64,000 nucleotides of DNA from Mycobacterium sp. (GTDB lineage: Bacteria > Actinomycetota > Actinomycetes > Mycobacteriales > Mycobacteriaceae): the NCBI RefSeq assembly GCF_004298145.1, contig NZ_SCRH01000068.1, positions 62,001 to 126,000 of the forward strand. Reading direction: 5' to 3'. A program made the position numbers and the translations under genes. Positions within the stretch are counted from its first letter, which is position 1. The number at the start of each line of letters is the position of its first letter. Under the pieces are notes generated by a model. That model searched no databases. It saw only the letters and a program-made list of their open reading frames with translations, and was not told where the DNA came from. This document shows positions 8,856 through 17,903 of the stretch, piece after piece.

Positions 8856-10259
8856 TCAGTCCTTACCGCGCGGCGGCGGCTGCACCGCGACGCCGCCGGA
8901 CTCGTGTTCTGGGCCCGCGGCCGGGTGTTCGGCCGGGACACGCTCCCGGAACCGGGCACCCTCGCTGGGTCGCGGCGCTTGCGTCCGACCGTCCTGGCTT
9001 CGGTAGGGGCCGGGTTTCCGCCGGGGCTTCCCTCCGGGGAATGCCAGTCGAAAGATGCTGCGGTGCACCATCAGCCACTGCTTCGAGAACCGGCCGGAGT
9101 TGTATGGCAGTTCGTAGCGTTCGCAGATGTCTTTGACCTTCGGCGCGATCTCCGAGTAGCGGCTGCTCGGCATGTCGGGGTAGAGGTGGTGCTCCACTTG
9201 ATAGCCCAGATTGCCGCTGACGACGTGAAACAGTGGGCCGCCCTCGATGTTCGCGGCGCCGACCATTTGGCGCACGTACCAACCGCCGCGCGTCTCGTTC
9301 TCGACCTCTCCGGGGGTGAAGGTGTAGGTCTGGTCGGGAAAATGGCCGCAGAAGATGATGGCGTGTGCCCACACGTTGCGGATGACGTTGGCCAACGCGT
9401 CGGCGCCCAGGGTCCGTAGATAGGTGCTTTCCACCCCGGGCAGGACCTTGTCGAGGAACCCCGCCGTCGAGCCCAGGCGGCCCCTGCCGGCCCTACGAAG
9501 CGTCCTGCCCAGGCGCGACTCCGCGGGCTGATCGAGCCTGCCGCGTGCGGCCAGCTGGACGAGCGCGAAGGCACCGGCGCTGATCAAGGGCCAGCCGAGG
9601 TAGTCCTTGATGATCTGTGCGCGCGCCTTCCCGCTGATGCCGCGCAGGTCCTTACGCACCTCCGACCATGGCTTCTCGCGTCGGCGTATGGCCTCGATGT
9701 CCATATCGTGGATCGCCACCCCCCACTCGAAGAGCAGTGTCAGCAGCAGGTTGGAGATCGGCTGAAACAGGTAGCGCGGAGCCCACTTCTGCGCCGGATC
9801 GATCCGCAGGAGCTCGTAACCGAGGTCCTTATCCTTGCCGAGGATGTTCGTGAATGTGTGGTGGATGTAATTGTGCGAATGCTTCCAGGCGTCCGCGGTC
9901 GACGCGGTATCCCAATCCCATACGGAGGAATGGATATCGGGATCGTTCATCCAATCCCATTGCCCGTGCATCACGTTGTGGCCGATCTCCATGTTCTCGA
10001 GGATCTTGGCCATGCCCAGGCAGGCGGTTCCCAGGATCCACGCGGTTTTCGAGCGCGATCCCAGCAGCAGGACACGGCCGGCAACCACGATTTGTCGCTG
10101 TACCGAAATGACCGTCTTGATGTAGCGCCGGTCCCGCTCACCCAGATCGGCGAACACCTCGTCATGAATCGCATCGAGTTCCTTGGCGAGTTTTTCGCGC
10201 TCTTGTTCGCGCAGGCGTGCGAGTGGGCTTTCCATGGTCTTTTCCGTGACGGTAGCCAC
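8856..10259 (-). CDS. desA3: Membrane fatty acid (acyl-CoA) desaturase, DesA3 type
   Basis: A 467-aa membrane diiron desaturase. The three His boxes are present: HNVMH, HSHNYIHH and VEHHLYP, which bind the diiron centre. It should introduce a cis double bond into long-chain acyl-CoA (stearoyl to oleoyl in M. tuberculosis DesA3). The GTG at 10259 is chosen because AAAGGAG lies five bases upstream; a GTG two codons earlier is inside that Shine-Dalgarno. The C-terminal 50 residues are Pro/Arg/Gly-rich and probably disordered. The gene directly follows its likely electron donor, as in Rv3230c-Rv3229c. Confidence 0.92.
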   Translation of the reverse strand: MATVTEKTMESPLARLREQEREKLAKELDAIHDEVFADLGERDRRYIKTVISVQRQIVVAGRVLLLGSRSKTAWILGTACLGMAKILENMEIGHNVMHGQWDWMNDPDIHSSVWDWDTASTADAWKHSHNYIHHTFTNILGKDKDLGYELLRIDPAQKWAPRYLFQPISNLLLTLLFEWGVAIHDMDIEAIRRREKPWSEVRKDLRGISGKARAQIIKDYLGWPLISAGAFALVQLAARGRLDQPAESRLGRTLRRAGRGRLGSTAGFLDKVLPGVESTYLRTLGADALANVIRNVWAHAIIFCGHFPDQTYTFTPGEVENETRGGWYVRQMVGAANIEGGPLFHVVSGNLGYQVEHHLYPDMPSSRYSEIAPKVKDICERYELPYNSGRFSKQWLMVHRSIFRLAFPGGKPRRKPGPYRSQDGRTQAPRPSEGARFRERVPAEHPAAGPEHESGGVAVQPPPRGKD

Positions 10260-10274
10260 GACCACTCCTTTCCA

Positions 10275-11372
10275 TCACAATTCGAGTTCCACGTCGCCTT
10301 CGGCGGTGTTGATGCAGATGCGGACGTCCTGCTCGGTGGGCTCGATGACCTGACCCGAGCGCAGGTCACGCAGCTTCCCCGACTTCAGCGTCCCGACGCA
10401 GGTATGGCAGATTCCGATTCGACAGCCGTAGGCAAGGCTGAGCCCGGCCTTCTCCCCCGCCTCCAAAATCGATGTCCCGCCGTCACATTGGACAGCCTTC
10501 TCGCTGTCGAGGAAGCACACGGTGCCGCCTTCGCCGGCGTGGGTGCCGCCGCCGATTGTGGGCTGAAACCGCTCGAAGCGCAGCCGTTCCCGGTCGGCGT
10601 TGGTTTCCCAGTGCTCGATCAGCGCGTCGAGCATGTCACCGGGACCCGAGCAGAACGTCTCTCGTTCACGCCAGTCCGGGCATGCCTCGTCCAGGTCATC
10701 CGGCTTGAGCCGGCCACGCTCTGAGGTCAGGCGCAGATCCAGTCGCATGCCCGGGTGGCGGCGGGCGAGATCTTCGAGGGCGGACAAAAACATCACCTGC
10801 TCGCGGGTCCGCGCGGAGTGGATGATCACGACGTCACCGAATTCGTCGCGATGATCGAGGCTGCGCAGCATGCTGATCACCGGCGTGATGCCGCTGCCCG
10901 CGCTGATGAACAGCAGCTTGGGTGGCAGCGGATCGGGAAGGGTGAAGACGCCTTCGATCTCGCCGAGCCGCACCAAATCCCGCGGCTGGATTCGTTGCAC
11001 CAGATACGGCGAGACCACGCCGCCGTCCACCTTCTTGGGCGTCACGCTGATCAGCCCGTCCCCGGGCGCCGGATCCGACGTCAGCGAGTACGCGCGCCAG
11101 TGGTACACCCCGTCGATGACGACGCCGAGCCGCACATACTGCCCGGGCTTGTGACCAGGCCATTCGTAGCCGGGCTTGATCAGAACGCTGGCCGCCTCCG
11201 AGCCCTGCGGCTCGACGCGTTCGACCTTTCCGCGCAGCTCTTTGGTGGTCCACAGCGGATTGATCATCTCCAGGTAGTCGTCGGGCTGTAGCGGGCTGAA
11301 CAATCGCCGCACCGCGCGCAGAAATATCCGACGCCCGCGGGGGACGTGGGGCTGGGCACCGCGTTCGGCCAT
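10275..11372 (-). CDS. Ferredoxin reductase (FAD, NAD(P)H, 2Fe-2S), desaturase electron donor
   Basis: A 365-aa flavoprotein with a C-terminal plant-type 2Fe-2S domain. Seen: the FAD motif RAYSLTS near residue 95, the NAD-binding start FISAGSGITP near 155, CSGPGDMLD near 240, and the cluster motif CRIGICHTC followed by a later Cys (VRICINTA). It should pass electrons from NAD(P)H to the adjacent desaturase, as Rv3230c does for DesA3. The desaturase gene starts 15 bp downstream. The ATG at 11372 faces an AT-rich divergent region. Confidence 0.92.
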   Translation of the reverse strand: MAERGAQPHVPRGRRIFLRAVRRLFSPLQPDDYLEMINPLWTTKELRGKVERVEPQGSEAASVLIKPGYEWPGHKPGQYVRLGVVIDGVYHWRAYSLTSDPAPGDGLISVTPKKVDGGVVSPYLVQRIQPRDLVRLGEIEGVFTLPDPLPPKLLFISAGSGITPVISMLRSLDHRDEFGDVVIIHSARTREQVMFLSALEDLARRHPGMRLDLRLTSERGRLKPDDLDEACPDWRERETFCSGPGDMLDALIEHWETNADRERLRFERFQPTIGGGTHAGEGGTVCFLDSEKAVQCDGGTSILEAGEKAGLSLAYGCRIGICHTCVGTLKSGKLRDLRSGQVIEPTEQDVRICINTAEGDVELEL

Positions 11373-11443
11373 AAATCAGGGAGTACACAGATGTGCACCG
11401 AGGCTAAACATTGTTCTGAATCTCGTTGCAGCCCAACGCTAGA

Positions 11444-11475
11444 TATGTGGATAATGCAAATATTACATCCGCATA
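11444..11475. promoter_or_regulatory. Imperfect inverted repeat in divergent promoter region
   Basis: The AT-rich gap between the desaturase reductase and the membrane-protein gene holds TATGTGGAT and ATCCGCATA, nine-base arms with one mismatch and a 14-bp spacer. This size fits a dimeric repressor site controlling fatty-acid desaturation. No regulator gene is adjacent, so the identity of any binding protein is unknown. Confidence 0.3.
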
Positions 11476-11602
11476 GCCGTTCACTATCCGTTGTCGACCC
11501 GGTTTCGGGCTGATGCGCTGCGCAATTCTGACGTGCCCCGGCCAGGTGTCGCCCAAACATATGTTCGGATGCGCGGGCCTCTGCGCCGCTATTGTCGGTG
11601 AA

Positions 11603-12454
11603 GTGCTGATCGGCTTCCTCCTCGCGTTGGGCTGCTCGGTCTGCTACGGCACCGCGACCGTGTTGCAAGCGGCCGGGACGCGATCGGTGGAAGCGGGCAG
11701 CGGCTCGGGTGTCGACACCGTCTTGCTGTTGCGGGCCGTCCGGCAGTGGCGCTACCTCGCCGGCGTCGGCCTCGACGTCGCGGGGTTTCTGCTTCAAGTG
11801 GCCGCACTGCGCTTGGTGCCGATCTATGTGGTCGCCGCGGCGTTGGCCGCATCGATCGCCGTCACCGGCGTCGTGGCCGCATGGGTCTTGTCGGCGCGGC
11901 TGTCGTCTGTCGAATGGACGGCCGTGGGCGTGGTCTGCGCCAGCCTCGTCGTCCTCGCTCTGGCCGCCGGGCCCGGGCACTTTCGGCATGGCCCCGCCGG
12001 GCTCGGCTGGGCGCTGCTGGGCGTGGTGGCCGCGATATTCATCGCCGGTGCGGCCGCCGGACGCCTGCCCGACCGTGCGCGTTCGCTCGCACTCGGGCTT
12101 GGCGCCGGAACCGGTTTCGGCGTCGTCGAGGTGGGCGTGCGCCTGATCGACACGCTCGATCCCACCCGACGCTCCTTCTACGCCAACCCGGCCCTGTACG
12201 CGGTGGCGGCGGGTGGCGCCGCCGGATTCCTGTTGCTCACCTCGGCGCTGCATCGCGGATCGGTGACCACGGCCGTGGCGGGGATGGTTGTCGGGGAGAC
12301 GCTCGCGCCCGCGTTCGTCGGGGTGGTGTGGTTGGGCGACACGGTACGCGACGGGCTCGGCTGGCTGGTGATCGCCGGGTTCGCCATCGCCGTGTGCGGG
12401 ACACTGGTTCTGGCGCGGTTCGGGGAAGCGCCCGCACCCACCGAGGCCGGCTGA
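11603..12454 (+). CDS. DMT-like multi-spanning membrane protein
   Basis: A protein of about 283 aa with nine or ten hydrophobic segments and small internal similarity between halves (the LVPIYVVAAALAASI and GSVTTAVAGMVVGETLAP regions), as in drug/metabolite transporter (EamA-like) proteins. The GTG at 11603 begins just before the first membrane helix; in-frame ATGs at 11513 and 11561 would add a Cys-rich leader without family features, but no Shine-Dalgarno decides the matter. Substrate unknown. It is transcribed toward the FadD gene, the two stops lying 15 bp apart. Confidence 0.75.
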   Translation: MLIGFLLALGCSVCYGTATVLQAAGTRSVEAGSGSGVDTVLLLRAVRQWRYLAGVGLDVAGFLLQVAALRLVPIYVVAAALAASIAVTGVVAAWVLSARLSSVEWTAVGVVCASLVVLALAAGPGHFRHGPAGLGWALLGVVAAIFIAGAAAGRLPDRARSLALGLGAGTGFGVVEVGVRLIDTLDPTRRSFYANPALYAVAAGGAAGFLLLTSALHRGSVTTAVAGMVVGETLAPAFVGVVWLGDTVRDGLGWLVIAGFAIAVCGTLVLARFGEAPAPTEAG

Positions 12455-12469
12455 AAACCACTACCTAGT

Positions 12470-14089
12470 TCACGGACCTGCCAGGGTGGAGGCCGCACGG
12501 CCATCGGCGTTTTCGACCGCCGGCGCATAGGTGGTGCCGCGCGCGGGACGCGTCCACAACACACCGTCCTGCGCGCTGACGCCCGCGGCGATGAGCGCAC
12601 GCTTGAGGATCTTGTTGGTCGCGGTCGCGGGCAGGCGGTCGTTGACGCGCACGTAGCGCGGCCACGCCTTGGGTGACAGATCGGGCTGCGACGCAAGGAA
12701 CTTCCCGAAATCGCCCGGGGTCAGATCCGCCCCGGCACGCAGCACCAGGGCGGCCATCACCTGGTCACCGACCCGGTCGTCGGGGACCGCATAGACGGCG
12801 ACCTGGCTGATACCGGGCAGCCGCGCCAAGATCCGCTCGATCGGGGCGGCGGCCAGGTTCTCCCCGTCCACCCGCATCCAATCGGAGGTCCGGCCGGCCA
12901 GGTAGATCCACCCGCCGGCATCGCGGTAAGCCAAATCGCCCGACCAGTACATCCCGTGCCGCATGCGCTCGGCCGTGGCGCCGGGATCGTTGTAGTAGCC
13001 GACGAAGGGCCCCGCACCCTGGGTGTTGACGAGCTCGCCGACGGCCTCATCGAAGTTGCTCAGCGCCCCGTGTGCGTCGAACCTCGCGACGTCACATTCG
13101 GTCAGGGTCGTCGAGTTGTAGATGCTCACCCCGGGGTACGGCTTGCCGATGGAACCGGGCGGAGTGCCGTCTTCTCGGACGACGATCACCGCGAACTCGC
13201 TGGAGCCGAAGCTGTCCACCACGCGGCATCCGAAACGCCGTGCGAATTCGGCGATATCGCGATCGGTCGCCTCGTTGCCGAAGGCCACCCGCAGCGTGTT
13301 CTCGGCGTCGTCGGGACGCTCGGGGGTGGACAGGATCAACGCCAGGGGCTTGCCGACGTAGTTCAGGTAGGTGACGTTGTAGCGGCGCACGTCGTCCAGG
13401 AACCGGGACGGCGAGAACTTCGCGGGGACCATGGTGGCCCCGCTGCCGATGGCGACCACCCACCCGGCGGCGACACCGTTGGAGTGGAACAGCGGCATCG
13501 CCAGATAGCAGACGTCCGCGGCGGTGACGTCGTACTGGAAGATCAGGCTGGCGCCGCACATGATCGCCATCCCGTGCGCGAACCGCACCACCTTGGGGTC
13601 GCCGCTTGTCCCCGAGGTGAAGATCATCATGAACGTGTCGGCGGCACCGACCTCGCGGTGCGGAGTCAGCGGGGGCGCCGCGGCCACCGCATCGGCGTAG
13701 CTCGCACCGCCGACGTCGAGAACCTGAATTCCGTTGAGATCCAAGCCCTCCAGCAGGGGCATGTGTTCGTCATCGACGAGCAGAATTTGGCAGTCGGAGC
13801 GCGCGATGTCGGCGAGCAGAGCGGGCCCGCGGCGGGTCGTGTTGAGGCCGCACAGCACGTAGCCACCGAGCGCGGCGGCGGCCATCGCGCGCAGCATGGC
13901 CGGTGAATTGCCCAGCGCGGCACCGACATGCAGCGGCCGGGTGCGATCGGCACGCGCGATCAGCACCGCCGCCTCGGCCTCGGCTTCGGCGAGGTGTTCG
14001 CGCCAGGTCCAGGTCTTCTCGCCGTGGACGACCGCGGGGGTGTCCTCGTGCCTGCGCTGCCGCAAGAGCTGCTGAACCGTCTCCAGCAC
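12470..14089 (-). CDS. Acyl-CoA synthetase, FadD1/FadD17 type
   Basis: A 539-aa AMP-forming ligase. Motifs: MIFTSGTSGDPK (P-loop), DSFGSSEF, YWSGDLAY, and a C-terminal ATNKILKRAL with the catalytic Lys. HVG..LGNSP and GLNTTRRGPAL are typical of the FadD1/FadD17 subgroup; FadD17 activates steroid side-chain acids in the KstR regulon. It starts with GTG at 14089, 63 bp after the DUF35 gene, and is the last gene of the minus-strand operon. In this operon it would supply the CoA ester for the FadE pair. Confidence 0.87.
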   Translation of the reverse strand: MLETVQQLLRQRRHEDTPAVVHGEKTWTWREHLAEAEAEAAVLIARADRTRPLHVGAALGNSPAMLRAMAAAALGGYVLCGLNTTRRGPALLADIARSDCQILLVDDEHMPLLEGLDLNGIQVLDVGGASYADAVAAAPPLTPHREVGAADTFMMIFTSGTSGDPKVVRFAHGMAIMCGASLIFQYDVTAADVCYLAMPLFHSNGVAAGWVVAIGSGATMVPAKFSPSRFLDDVRRYNVTYLNYVGKPLALILSTPERPDDAENTLRVAFGNEATDRDIAEFARRFGCRVVDSFGSSEFAVIVVREDGTPPGSIGKPYPGVSIYNSTTLTECDVARFDAHGALSNFDEAVGELVNTQGAGPFVGYYNDPGATAERMRHGMYWSGDLAYRDAGGWIYLAGRTSDWMRVDGENLAAAPIERILARLPGISQVAVYAVPDDRVGDQVMAALVLRAGADLTPGDFGKFLASQPDLSPKAWPRYVRVNDRLPATATNKILKRALIAAGVSAQDGVLWTRPARGTTYAPAVENADGRAASTLAGP

Positions 14090-14152
14090 TGTCTCACTTC
14101 CCCTGTGATGTCATCGAGTCATCCAGGTGGGCCTCCGACACCGGCGTCGAGG

Positions 14153-14602
14153 TCATGCGGGCCGGTACTTCAGTAGCGTGATTTTGTCTTCGAGATCGCA
14201 GAACACCGGCTCCACCCGCATCCCGATCCGGATGTCGCCGGGATCGGCGTCGACCAACTCGGTGCTGAATTTCGGTCCGGCATCCCATTGCACCACCGCC
14301 AGCAGCTGCGGCAACGCATCGGCCCACGGCGGGCCGGTGGGCCGGCGAGCGATCGTGAAGGTGTATAGGGTTGCGGCGCCGTCGATTTCACGCCATTGCA
14401 GGTCGTCGGCCAGGGTGCCCGGGGCGAGGGTGCGCGGGTAGAACACGTACCGCTGAAGTGACGGCGAGTACTGCACCAGGATCCGGTGCTGCGCCAGGCC
14501 GTCCCAAAACGGACGCGAGACGGGTGTGGGCTCGGGGACCGGGCGGCTCGATATGCGCCTCTCCCCCGCATCGCTTCGCTTCGCATCGTCGCGGCGCGGC
14601 AT
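14153..14602 (-). CDS. Stand-alone DUF35 OB-fold protein without zinc-ribbon cysteines
   Basis: A 149-aa member of the DUF35 family, the OB-fold partners of thiolase-superfamily lipid-transfer proteins (as in the Ltp2-ChsH2 aldolase). The front helix FWDGLAQHRILVQYSPSLQR and the OB part (TLYTFTIARRP, PQLLAVVQWD, MRVEPVFCDLED) are recognisable. Where relatives carry a rubredoxin-like zinc knuckle (C-x2-C ... C-x2-C), this protein has YSPSLQRY and later YPRTLAPG with no Cys, so it should not bind zinc. Two bases separate it from the thiolase stop. It probably forms a complex with that protein. Confidence 0.82.
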   Translation of the reverse strand: MPRRDDAKRSDAGERRISSRPVPEPTPVSRPFWDGLAQHRILVQYSPSLQRYVFYPRTLAPGTLADDLQWREIDGAATLYTFTIARRPTGPPWADALPQLLAVVQWDAGPKFSTELVDADPGDIRIGMRVEPVFCDLEDKITLLKYRPA

Positions 14603-14604
14603 CG

Positions 14605-15807
14605 CTAATCCCCCTGCATGAGCAGCGCGACCTGCTCGCTCATGATGCCGCCGTTACCCGTCACGAACGCGGTGTGACAGTCGGGCACCTGCGCGTCGCC
14701 GGCGCGTCCCATGAGCTGGCGCGCGCCGTCGACGACGTGGTGCAGGCCGCCGGCCATGCCGGCCTGGCCGAACGACAGTTGGCCGCCGGCGGTATTGAGC
14801 GGGAAGTCGCCGCGATAGGTCAGGTCGCGCTCGTTAATCCAGGACATGCCTTTGCCTTTCGCGCAGAACCCGGCGTCCTCCAGACTCATCAGCACCGTGA
14901 TGGTGTAGCAATCGTAGATCGAGGCGACATCGACATCGGACCGGCTCAGCCCGGCCATCGCGAACGCCCGCTCCGCGGCGCGTGCGATCGGGGTGGACAG
15001 CAAATCCTCGGCGTAGGTGGGGGTCTTGAAGGCGATGTGTTCGCCGAACCCCTTGATCCAGACCGGGCGGTGGCGGGCACGGCGGGCGACGTCGGCGTTG
15101 GCGATCAACACCGCCGCTCCCCCGTGCACGCGCATCACGGTCTCCAGCATGTGGATGGGGTCGGCGATCATCGGGCTTTCCAGCACATCGTTCACCGTGA
15201 TCGGGGTGCCGTGAAAGGCCGCGCCGGGATGGGCGCACGCGTTGGTGCGTTGGTCCACGGCGATCTTGGCGACCGCGTCCGGGTCGTAGCCGAATTCGGC
15301 CGCGTACCGCTGAGCGATCTGCGCATACGGCGCGTTTTGGCCCACGTTGCCGTAGGGGATCTCGAACTCGGCCTGCGGCGAGCCGTAGTTGTTGGAGGAG
15401 GCCCCATACCAATTCGGGTCGGGCGGCGGCCGCCGCCCGGACTGCGGCACCGACGCCGAGCCCGGTACCACGGCCAGGGCCGCCTCGCAGATGCCGAGTT
15501 CGACCGCCGCCGCCGCGCGCCACACCATGCCGGCCGACGTGGCCCCGCCCAGGTCGACCCGTTCACCGAAATCCAGTGCCAGGCCCAGGTATTCGCACAG
15601 GGTGGCGGGTGCGAACATGGCCGACTCGGCGACGCCGTGGGTCAGCAGACCGTTGACGCAGTCGGGATCGACACCGGCGTCCTCGATCACCATCTTCGCC
15701 AACAACGCGTACTGGTCGAGGGTGAACAACGCCGGGCGGGTGGGACGCCGTTCGGCCGCCAACTCGGCGATGCCGATGATCGCGGCCTCTCCACGCAGCC
15801 CGCTCAT
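14605..15807 (-). CDS. Thiolase-fold lipid-transfer protein / putative side-chain aldolase (Ltp2-like)
   Basis: A 400-aa thiolase-superfamily protein. The usual nucleophilic Cys segment is replaced by DLGGATSAGM, with no Cys, so Claisen cleavage by the thiolase mechanism is unlikely. IYDCYTITVLMSLED and NTAGGQLSFGQAGMAGG match the SCP-x/Ltp group, where Ltp2 acts as an aldolase removing a short acyl unit after hydration. It overlaps the upstream MaoC gene by ATGA and is followed by its probable DUF35 partner. Retro-aldol cleavage of a hydrated steroid-like acyl-CoA is the best inference. Confidence 0.85.
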   Translation of the reverse strand: MSGLRGEAAIIGIAELAAERRPTRPALFTLDQYALLAKMVIEDAGVDPDCVNGLLTHGVAESAMFAPATLCEYLGLALDFGERVDLGGATSAGMVWRAAAAVELGICEAALAVVPGSASVPQSGRRPPPDPNWYGASSNNYGSPQAEFEIPYGNVGQNAPYAQIAQRYAAEFGYDPDAVAKIAVDQRTNACAHPGAAFHGTPITVNDVLESPMIADPIHMLETVMRVHGGAAVLIANADVARRARHRPVWIKGFGEHIAFKTPTYAEDLLSTPIARAAERAFAMAGLSRSDVDVASIYDCYTITVLMSLEDAGFCAKGKGMSWINERDLTYRGDFPLNTAGGQLSFGQAGMAGGLHHVVDGARQLMGRAGDAQVPDCHTAFVTGNGGIMSEQVALLMQGD

Positions 15808-16259
15808 GCCCGAGTCTCCCGCCGGGGTAGCGCGACCGTGGCGGTGCCCGGCATCAGCACCGTGTCGTCGCGGCGCCCGGCGATCTCCAGATCGACCAGT
15901 CCGGTCCCCTTAAAAACAGTGTCGCCCGGGCGTTTGCGGGTGACTTCGCCACCGAAACTGAGTGGCTCGCCGGGATACGCGATCGCCCGGTTCTGCACCG
16001 AGAACGTCACGAGACGGCCCCGCCCGCCGATCCAGTCCCCGAGGGCGCGGGCCAGCAGCGCCGCCTGCAGCGGACCGTGGACCAGCACGTTGTCGTATCC
16101 TTCGGTGTCGCGGGCCCACTGTTTGTCGTAGTGGATGCGGTGCCCGTTGTACGTGGCGGCGGAAAAGAAGAACATCTGGGTCTCATCGACGGCGACCGTC
16201 AGCGTGGGGATGTGGTCGCCCACGGCGACATCGTCATAGAACACCTGCTGGTCGCTCAT
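15804..16259 (-). CDS. MaoC-like hydratase subunit (ChsH1-like)
   Basis: A 151-aa single hotdog-domain protein. AATYNGHRIHYD near residue 35 is the MaoC hydratase segment with the His and Asp/Asn positions used in catalysis, and NVLVHGPLQAALLA is the following helix. By analogy with ChsH1-ChsH2, it should pair with the next-door 166-aa hotdog protein to hydrate an enoyl-CoA. ATGA overlaps link it to genes on both sides. Confidence 0.85.
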   Translation of the reverse strand: MSDQQVFYDDVAVGDHIPTLTVAVDETQMFFFSAATYNGHRIHYDKQWARDTEGYDNVLVHGPLQAALLARALGDWIGGRGRLVTFSVQNRAIAYPGEPLSFGGEVTRKRPGDTVFKGTGLVDLEIAGRRDDTVLMPGTATVALPRRETRA

Positions 16260-16756
16260 GGGCGGGCGATCATCGACGTCGACGCCTCGGCCAGCAGGTC
16301 GCGGGCCTGGTTGCGATACACCGTGTGCCAGGTGACGAGCACGAATCCGCCGGAGCGGCCCCGCTTTTCGACGATGGACTCGATGGTTCGGACCATTTCG
16401 ATTTCGTCGCGGTGGTAGGCGGGCAGGTGAAAGGTGAAGCTTTCCCCGCCCGCCATCCGCTTGGGGGCGCGGGGAAACGCGAGGCTGCCGGAGACCGCGC
16501 CGGAGGATCCGTCGGGGCGCAGCGACTCGAGCCGCGACACCCCGAGGATCGCGTACTGCAGAAACAGCGGTGGGCAGATGATGTCGCGAAAGCCGTTGGC
16601 GCGGGCGTACTCCGGGTCGGAGTACAACGGGTTGTCCTCACCCACCGCGGCCGCCCACCGTTGCCAGTCGCGCCGGTTCACCTCGCCGGCGGCCGACGCG
16701 GCGACCATGCCCACCCGCGATGCCGACTCGGGGTCGATCAAGCTGTCCTCACTCAC
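16256..16756 (-). CDS. MaoC-like dehydratase N-terminal-type hotdog protein (ChsH2 N-domain-like)
   Basis: A 166-aa hotdog protein of the FAS1-dehydratase-like type. The first conserved helix (VNRRDWQRWAAAVGEDNPLY) and CPPLFLQYAI are visible. It is the counterpart of the N-terminal half of ChsH2, but the DUF35 half is absent and found instead as a separate gene at 14153-14602. The GTG at 16756 is preferred: GGGAGA lies four bases upstream, and the gene overlaps the acyl-CoA dehydrogenase stop by 8 bp. It should be the second subunit of the enoyl-CoA hydratase. Confidence 0.83.
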   Translation of the reverse strand: MSEDSLIDPESASRVGMVAASAAGEVNRRDWQRWAAAVGEDNPLYSDPEYARANGFRDIICPPLFLQYAILGVSRLESLRPDGSSGAVSGSLAFPRAPKRMAGGESFTFHLPAYHRDEIEMVRTIESIVEKRGRSGGFVLVTWHTVYRNQARDLLAEASTSMIARP

Positions 16757-17903
16757 CGGCTCTCCCTTCTTGCATGCTCTCCTGCAACCACGATGCGGCG
16801 ACGTCGGCTCCACCGCCGAGCGTCGAACCGAGCCGGGCCCGCTCGGTCCATAAATGCAGGTCGGTCTCGGTGACATAGCCCATCCCGCCGTGCAGTTGGT
16901 GGGCGTCCAGCGTGATCAGCCGGGCCGCGCGGGCCGCATGCATGCGCGCGATGGCCGTTTCCCTGCTCGCGGCGCGGCCGCGGCCCAGCCAGAACACCGC
17001 CGCGTGCGCGGCCAATCGCGCTGCCGCCAGGGCGATGTGCATGTTGGCGATCAGATGCTGGGCGGCCTGAAACGATGCGATGGGCCGGCCGAATTGATGG
17101 CGCAGCTTGGTGTACTCGACGGTGCGCTCCAGCACCGCCTGCCCGACGCCCACCAGATCGAGTGATCCCAACGCGACCGCCGTGTTGGCCAGCCGGCGCA
17201 ATGCCTGCGCGGTGACGCCGTCGAGCACCGCGTGATCGGCCACCACCACATCGTCGAAGCGCACGGTGAATGCGCGGTACCCGCCGGCCATGTCGAGCGG
17301 CTCGACGGTCACACCGCCGCCGTGCCCGTCGACGATGAAGACCAGTGTGCGTTCGGCCGCGGCCGCCGACACCACGATGAGATCGGCGACGTCGGCGTCG
17401 GCGACGTAATCCGCGGTTCCGTTGAGCCGCCACAGTTCCGAGGCGGGATCGGCGCGCAGCGGCGGGACGACGAGCGCGGCGTCGCGGGCGTTCCAGAGCG
17501 CGGTGGTGGCGCGCACGCTCCCGGACGTGAGCGGCGGCAGCCAGGTGGCCTTGACGTCCGGGGAGCCGAGTTGGTCGATGGCGAGGGCGGCGTGAACGCT
17601 GCTGCACACCGTCGTCGGGCACAGCGCGCGACCGGCTTCGGTGTAGAACACGGCGAGGTCGTCGAGCGAGCCGCCGGCGCCGCCGTACTCCTCGGCGATG
17701 GCGAGGCCGAAGACACCCGCGTCGGTCAGCGCCTTCCACAGGGCCGGTGTGCGGCGGTCCGCACCCGGTTCATCGAGGGCGCGCACCAGGCCGACCGGAT
17801 TCTCGGCGGCCAGCAGGGCGCGTAACGCCGAGGCGAACTCGCGCTGTTCGGCGGACAGGATCGTCTGCATCGGTGGTGTGTGGGGCTCGGAGTCAGCGTC
17901 CAT
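16749..17903 (-). CDS. Acyl-CoA dehydrogenase subunit (FadE27/ChsE5-like)
   Basis: A 384-aa acyl-CoA dehydrogenase-fold protein. FGRPIASFQAAQHLIANM is the FAD-side helix, and HQLHGGMGYVTETDLHLW is the typical C-terminal motif. The mid-domain equivalent of the catalytic Glu segment is not obvious (LGSLDLVGVGQAVLERT), as in the partner subunits of alpha2beta2 steroid dehydrogenases. It overlaps the other FadE gene by 11 bp. The ATG at 17903 is chosen for that coupling; ATG 17870 is an alternative. Expected to form a heterotetramer with the upstream gene product. Confidence 0.87.
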   Translation of the reverse strand: MDADSEPHTPPMQTILSAEQREFASALRALLAAENPVGLVRALDEPGADRRTPALWKALTDAGVFGLAIAEEYGGAGGSLDDLAVFYTEAGRALCPTTVCSSVHAALAIDQLGSPDVKATWLPPLTSGSVRATTALWNARDAALVVPPLRADPASELWRLNGTADYVADADVADLIVVSAAAAERTLVFIVDGHGGGVTVEPLDMAGGYRAFTVRFDDVVVADHAVLDGVTAQALRRLANTAVALGSLDLVGVGQAVLERTVEYTKLRHQFGRPIASFQAAQHLIANMHIALAAARLAAHAAVFWLGRGRAASRETAIARMHAARAARLITLDAHQLHGGMGYVTETDLHLWTERARLGSTLGGGADVAASWLQESMQEGRAGE

